A stretch of 10,962 bases of DNA from an uncultured Ruminococcus sp. (lineage in GTDB: Bacteria; Bacillota; Clostridia; Oscillospirales; Acutalibacteraceae). The position numbers were made by a program, and so were the translations under genes. A model generated the notes under the pieces. It searched no databases, was not told the DNA's origin, and saw only the letters and a list, made by a program, of their open reading frames with translations. Shown here one piece after another: positions 7,679-10,962 of the stretch (its first letter is position 1; each line of letters starts with the position of its first letter). Location: assembly GCA_905234305.1 (NCBI GenBank), contig CAJOHT010000075.1, positions 5,853 to 16,814 on the forward strand, in the 5' to 3' direction.

Positions 7679-9731
7679 GTGGATAAATACAGTGGAAAAA
7701 AACTGGACGGACGCTACGAAATACACGAACTGATAGGCGTCGGCGGAATGGCGTATGTATATCGCTGTACCGATACAATAGATGACCGCGAGGTAGCGGT
7801 GAAAATATTAAAGGATGAGTTTTTAAATAACGAGGAATTTTAAAAATGAAAGTAAAGCTATCGCGATGCTTTCTCATCCCAATATCGTAAAGGTTTACGA
7901 CGTAAGTTTCGGCGATATGATTCAGTATATCGTTATGGAATATATCGACGGTATTACCCTTAAGGAGTATATCGGACAACAGGGCGTGCTTGACTGGCGA
8001 GAGGCTCTGCACCTTACTACCCAGATTTTACGCGCTTTACAGCACGCTCATAATAAGGGCGTTGTACACCGCGATATTAAGCCTCATAATATTATGCTGC
8101 TCCAGGACGGAACTATTAACGTTACCGACTTCGGCATAGCGCGTCTTACGGATACCCAGACCAAGACGATGACCGAGCAGGCTATCGGTTCGGTTCACTA
8201 TATCGCTCCCGAGCAGGCGCGCGGAAGTAAAACAGACGGTAAATCCGATATTTATTCCGTAGGCGTTATGCTGTACGAGATGATTACTGGAAAACTCCCC
8301 TTTGACGCTGACAGTGCGGTTAGCGTCGCGCTTATGCAGCTTCAGTCTACTCCCGAAATGCCGAGGAAGATCAACCCCGGTATTCCTGTCGGACTTGAGC
8401 AGATTACTATGCATGCTATGCAGAAGAATCCAGCCGACCGTTACCGCAGCGCTCTCGATATGCTGAACGATTTAGAACGGTTCAGGCTCAATCCGAACGT
8501 CAGATTTGATTATCAGATGTTTATTGACTCCGATCCGACAAAAAATGTAAAGAGTATCAAAAAGACTGTAAAGAAGAATATTCCCGAGCCCGAAATCGAC
8601 CCTGATGATAATGGCGAGGATGACGAGGCTGAGGAAATCGAGAGAAAGAAATACCGCTCAAACGCGTATTATGTGATAAAAAGCATTATTATCTGCGCGA
8701 TTATTGTTGCTATAATCACCCTCGGCGCGGCGTTGTTCAGAGGGTTTACTACGTCCCAGGCTACGGATGTTGAGGTTCCGAATTATGTCGGGATGAATAT
8801 TGTTGACGCTAAGGAAAAGAATCCCAACAATTTTAAATTCGAGATTACCAGCCGATACGTAAAAACAAAAGAACTCGGAGAGATCCTTGACCAAGATCCC
8901 GAACCTGGTTCGAAACGTGTAAAGTCTGGCTCTACTATTGAAGTTACAATAAACGGTAAGGATACCGAAATGGCTGTTCCTTTCTGTACTAATGTCTCAA
9001 AGAAAGAGGCTGTTAAGGCGATTGAGGATAAGAACCTTTCTCCGAAGGTTATTGAGGTTTATGATACATTGACCCCGAAGGGCTATGTTTGTGATACCTA
9101 TCCGCCAGCGGGCGTAAAGCTGACTGTAGGCTCGAGCGTGTTGGTTATTGTCGCTAAGGACGAGTACGTTAGCAAGGTTAAGGTTCCTAAGGTGACAGGT
9201 AAAACTTTATCTGAGGCTCAGGCGGAGCTTACTAAGAAAAAACTGCAATGTAAATATACTTACGACGACGAAAGCCTCGAGCCCGAGGGTACCGTTATCG
9301 GACAGTCGCCCTTACAACACAGTAAGGTTGAACCTGGTACAATTGTAAATATTGTTGTAAGTTCGGGTAAGGGCAGCCAGTCAACAATCAATATAACGGT
9401 TGATTTACCGACTAATATTGATTATGACGTCAATATGGCGGTATATGTAAACGGAGTATTGAACAGCGCTTATTCCAAGAAACTTAACCCTGCGTATAAT
9501 TCAAGCTACGCTATGTCGTTTACGGGAAGCGGAAACGCTACGGTTCTTGTAACGCTTAACGGACAAAACTACAGGCGCTATACGCTGGATTATACGAGCG
9601 GAAAATACGAAACATCGTCGTATACGTTTGTTCCGACCGAACCGCCTACTACTAAACCTGTCGAAACTAACCCGCCTACCGAAGCTCCGACAGAGGTCGA
9701 AACCGAAGCTCAGGCGGAGGACGAGGAATAA
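7679..9731 (+). pseudogene. pknB: PASTA-domain serine/threonine protein kinase (PrkC/PknB/Stk1), frameshifted in the kinase domain
   Basis: A membrane Ser/Thr kinase that senses cell-wall muropeptides through extracellular PASTA repeats. Starting at GTG 7679, the first 54 codons carry the glycine loop (IGVGGMAYVY) and the ATP lysine of VAVK (codon 7802), then stop at 7841-7843. The family sequence resumes one frame on at 7839 (FKNESKA, with the alpha-C glutamate). It continues through HRDIKPHN (catalytic Asp codon 8073), DFG (Asp codon 8127) and APE, an acidic juxtamembrane stretch, a transmembrane helix (about 8673-8741) and three PASTA domains (about 8766-9365). A further beta-rich segment and a Thr/Pro/Glu tail follow. 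Four codons of the conserved EEFxRRF element are missing at the break. As written, neither piece can be an active kinase, because the lysine and the catalytic loop are separated. Restoring 11 nt would give about 687 residues. Confidence 0.93.
7838..7843 (+). other. pknB: Frameshift/deletion site in pknB
   Basis: The sequence reads GAA TTT TAA, stopping the first frame, while the second frame reads TTT AAA AAT GAA. Relatives have EEFxRRFxxE, so the first Phe and the second Phe of that motif appear fused. Loss of 11 nt between two TTTT tracts (for example in TTT TTA CGC CGT TTT) would produce exactly this junction. Confidence 0.75.
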
Positions 9732-10616
9732 ATGAAGAGTTTAAACGGCATTATTTTAAAAAGCACAGGCGGCTTCTATTATGTAGAAGTCGCCGATGTG
9801 GTATATGAATGTAAAGCCAGAGGTATATTTCGGAAAAAGAATAATTCTCCCAGAGTTGGCGACAGGGTTAAAATAACGGTTCCCGAAGACGGCTACTGCT
9901 CTATTGACGAGATTTTCCCGAGGAAAAACTCGCTTAAAAGACCTCCTCTCGCCAATATAGATATTCTTGTAATCGTGGTGTCTACCGCCGAACCGTCGCC
10001 GAATTATCTGGTTATAGATAAGATGACCGCCGCCGCGGTTGATAATGATATCAAACCCGTGATTGTGGTATCTAAATCCGATTTAAAGCCCTCGGACGAG
10101 CTTGTATCGGTTTATAAAAGAGCGGGTATAAAGGCGTTTTCTTACTCGAGCGAATCGCCCGCAGACGCTTTAGTTATAAAAGAATTGCTTAAAGGAAAAA
10201 CCTCGGCATTTACGGGCAACAGCGGGGTAGGTAAGTCTACTCTTTTAAACATCCTCTATCCCGAGCTTTCGCTGGAAACAGGCGAGATAAGCGAGAAACT
10301 CGGAAGAGGCCGCCACACTACCCGTACTGTGGAGCTTTTTAAAATCGACGGAGGTTATGTTGCGGATACCCCCGGCTTTTCGACAGTCGATTTAGAGCGT
10401 TATAATATGATAGATAAGGAAAACATAATGTTTTGTTTTCCCGAGTTTAAGGAATATCTGACGACCTGTCAATTTACTTCCTGTTCTCATACCTGCGAAA
10501 AAGGCTGTGCGATTATAAAGGCAGTCGAGGAGGGAATAATTCCCGAGTCAAGACACCGCAGTTATGTAGCTATGTATAACGAGGTAAAGGATATAAAGCA
10601 ATGGCAGAAAAAGTAA
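9732..10616 (+). CDS. rsgA: Ribosome small-subunit-dependent GTPase A (RsgA/CpgA)
   Basis: A circularly permuted GTPase that acts as a late checkpoint in 30S subunit assembly. At 294 residues it is normal in length. An N-terminal OB fold (about 1-68) is followed by the permuted G motifs: G4 as SKSD (114-117), Walker A GNSGVGKST (162-169), the switch motif GRHTT (193-197) and G3 DTPG (212-215). The C-terminal zinc finger uses Cys246, Cys251, His253 and Cys259. G4 has Ser in place of the usual Asn or Thr of [N/T]KxD. The ATG directly follows the pknB stop with no gap, so its ribosome site (GAGGA) lies inside pknB. In B. subtilis, PrkC phosphorylates the homologue CpgA, which fits this arrangement. 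The last 16 bases overlap thiN. Confidence 0.97.
   Translation: MKSLNGIILKSTGGFYYVEVADVVYECKARGIFRKKNNSPRVGDRVKITVPEDGYCSIDEIFPRKNSLKRPPLANIDILVIVVSTAEPSPNYLVIDKMTAAAVDNDIKPVIVVSKSDLKPSDELVSVYKRAGIKAFSYSSESPADALVIKELLKGKTSAFTGNSGVGKSTLLNILYPELSLETGEISEKLGRGRHTTRTVELFKIDGGYVADTPGFSTVDLERYNMIDKENIMFCFPEFKEYLTTCQFTSCSHTCEKGCAIIKAVEEGIIPESRHRSYVAMYNEVKDIKQWQKK
10586..10591 (+). promoter_or_regulatory. Ribosome binding site for thiN inside rsgA
   Basis: AAAGGA ends 9 nt before the ATG at 10601, within the rsgA coding sequence. It supports a start that overlaps the rsgA 3' end by 16 bases. Confidence 0.6.
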
Positions 10617-10962
10617 GGTGCGTAATAATCTGCGGCTCTCCCGAGGCAGATATCGATTTTATAAAGCGCTTTGTAAAAAAAGACGATTATATAATTTGCG
10701 CCGACAGCGGATACGATACCGCCGTTAAAGCTGGAATTAAGCCCGAGCTTTTTGTCGGTGATTTCGATTCCTTTAGCGAAAAAATCGAAAGCGGTATTGA
10801 GATAATCGAGCTTAAAACTCATAAGGATGATACCGATTCTATGCACTGCGCCGAAGTAGCGCTCGAAAAAGGTTTTAAAAGAATAGTGCTTTTAGGAGCG
10901 TTGGGAGCGAGGCTCGACCATACTATCGCAAATCTCAGCGTGCTGGAGTATCTCAGCGATAA
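10601..10962 (+). CDS. thiN: Thiamine pyrophosphokinase, N-terminal part (3' end outside the window)
   Basis: Thiamine pyrophosphokinase converts thiamine plus ATP to thiamine diphosphate and AMP in the cytoplasm. The frame is open from the ATG at 10601 to the window end, giving 120 whole codons of a protein usually about 210 residues long. Diagnostic motifs are ICADSGYDTA (31-41), VGDFDS (52-57), HKDDTDS (74-80) and GARLDHTIAN (102-111), which form the catalytic domain of the family. The C-terminal thiamine-binding domain lies beyond the window. Its start overlaps rsgA by 16 nt. In many Firmicutes a ribulose-phosphate 3-epimerase gene (rpe) sits between rsgA and thiN, and it is absent here. 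Motif matches make the call firm despite truncation. Confidence 0.95.
   Translation, partial: MAEKVRCVIICGSPEADIDFIKRFVKKDDYIICADSGYDTAVKAGIKPELFVGDFDSFSEKIESGIEIIELKTHKDDTDSMHCAEVALEKGFKRIVLLGALGARLDHTIANLSVLEYLSD

Noticed and set aside
5536..7843. Programmed +1 frameshifting as the main explanation of the three broken genes
   Set aside because: TTT TAA and AAA tracts allow slippage, but rlmN and pknB also lack conserved codons, and no stimulatory element is evident, so deletion or error is simpler.
7605..8012. Reverse-strand open frame of 135 residues across prpC/pknB
   Set aside because: It lies wholly opposite conserved phosphatase and kinase sequence, has no recognisable motif, and is a shadow.
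1144..10600. Internal promoters or terminators between genes
   Set aside because: Gaps are at most 20 nt and no convincing -35/-10 pair or stem-loop with a T run was seen in them.

Overview
This window is one dense, entirely plus-strand operon segment of housekeeping genes from a Gram-positive, Clostridia-like bacterium. The gene order (priA, def, fmt, a YugP-type protease, rsmB, rlmN, prpC, pknB, rsgA, thiN) is the conserved Firmicutes cluster. The moderate G+C, the lipoprotein serine hydrolase, and a PASTA kinase ending in a Thr/Pro/Glu-rich tail suggest an Oscillospiraceae/Ruminococcaceae-type gut anaerobe. The lineage is inferred from style and synteny, not from any database search.

Layout. 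Bases 1-1143 hold the C-terminal half of primosomal helicase PriA, whose start lies upstream. A secreted beta-lactamase-fold lipoprotein follows (1154-2392). Next are peptide deformylase and Met-tRNA formyltransferase (2413-3867), which make and remove the formyl group of initiator methionine. A membrane zinc metallopeptidase (3881-4588) comes next, then two rRNA methyltransferase genes, rsmB (4591-5929) and rlmN (5926-6940). The Ser/Thr phosphatase-kinase pair prpC-pknB (6942-9731), ribosome-assembly GTPase rsgA (9732-10616) and the start of thiN (10601 to the end) complete the window. Gaps between genes are 0-20 nt and three junctions abut or overlap (rsmB/rlmN, pknB/rsgA, rsgA/thiN). No intergenic stretch is large enough for a free-standing promoter, terminator or RNA gene, and no stretch over 300 bases lacks a gene. 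Transcription presumably starts upstream of the window.

The genes share a theme of translation initiation, ribosome modification and maturation, and a phosphorylation switch. In Bacillus subtilis the kinase-phosphatase pair acts on the rsgA homologue CpgA.

The most striking observation is that three of the eleven genes are broken in the reading frame: rsmB near 5536-5544, rlmN near 6025-6034 and pknB near 7838-7843. Each shift is net +1 and sits on an A or T tract. The rsmB lesion looks like a single extra base. The rlmN and pknB lesions also lack codons that the families normally carry (about 7-9 and 4), so they look like small deletions between short A/T repeats. Sequencing or assembly error, genuine gene decay and, least likely, recoding cannot be separated from the sequence alone. 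I found no mobile element, CRISPR array, tRNA, rRNA or clearly new multi-gene system.
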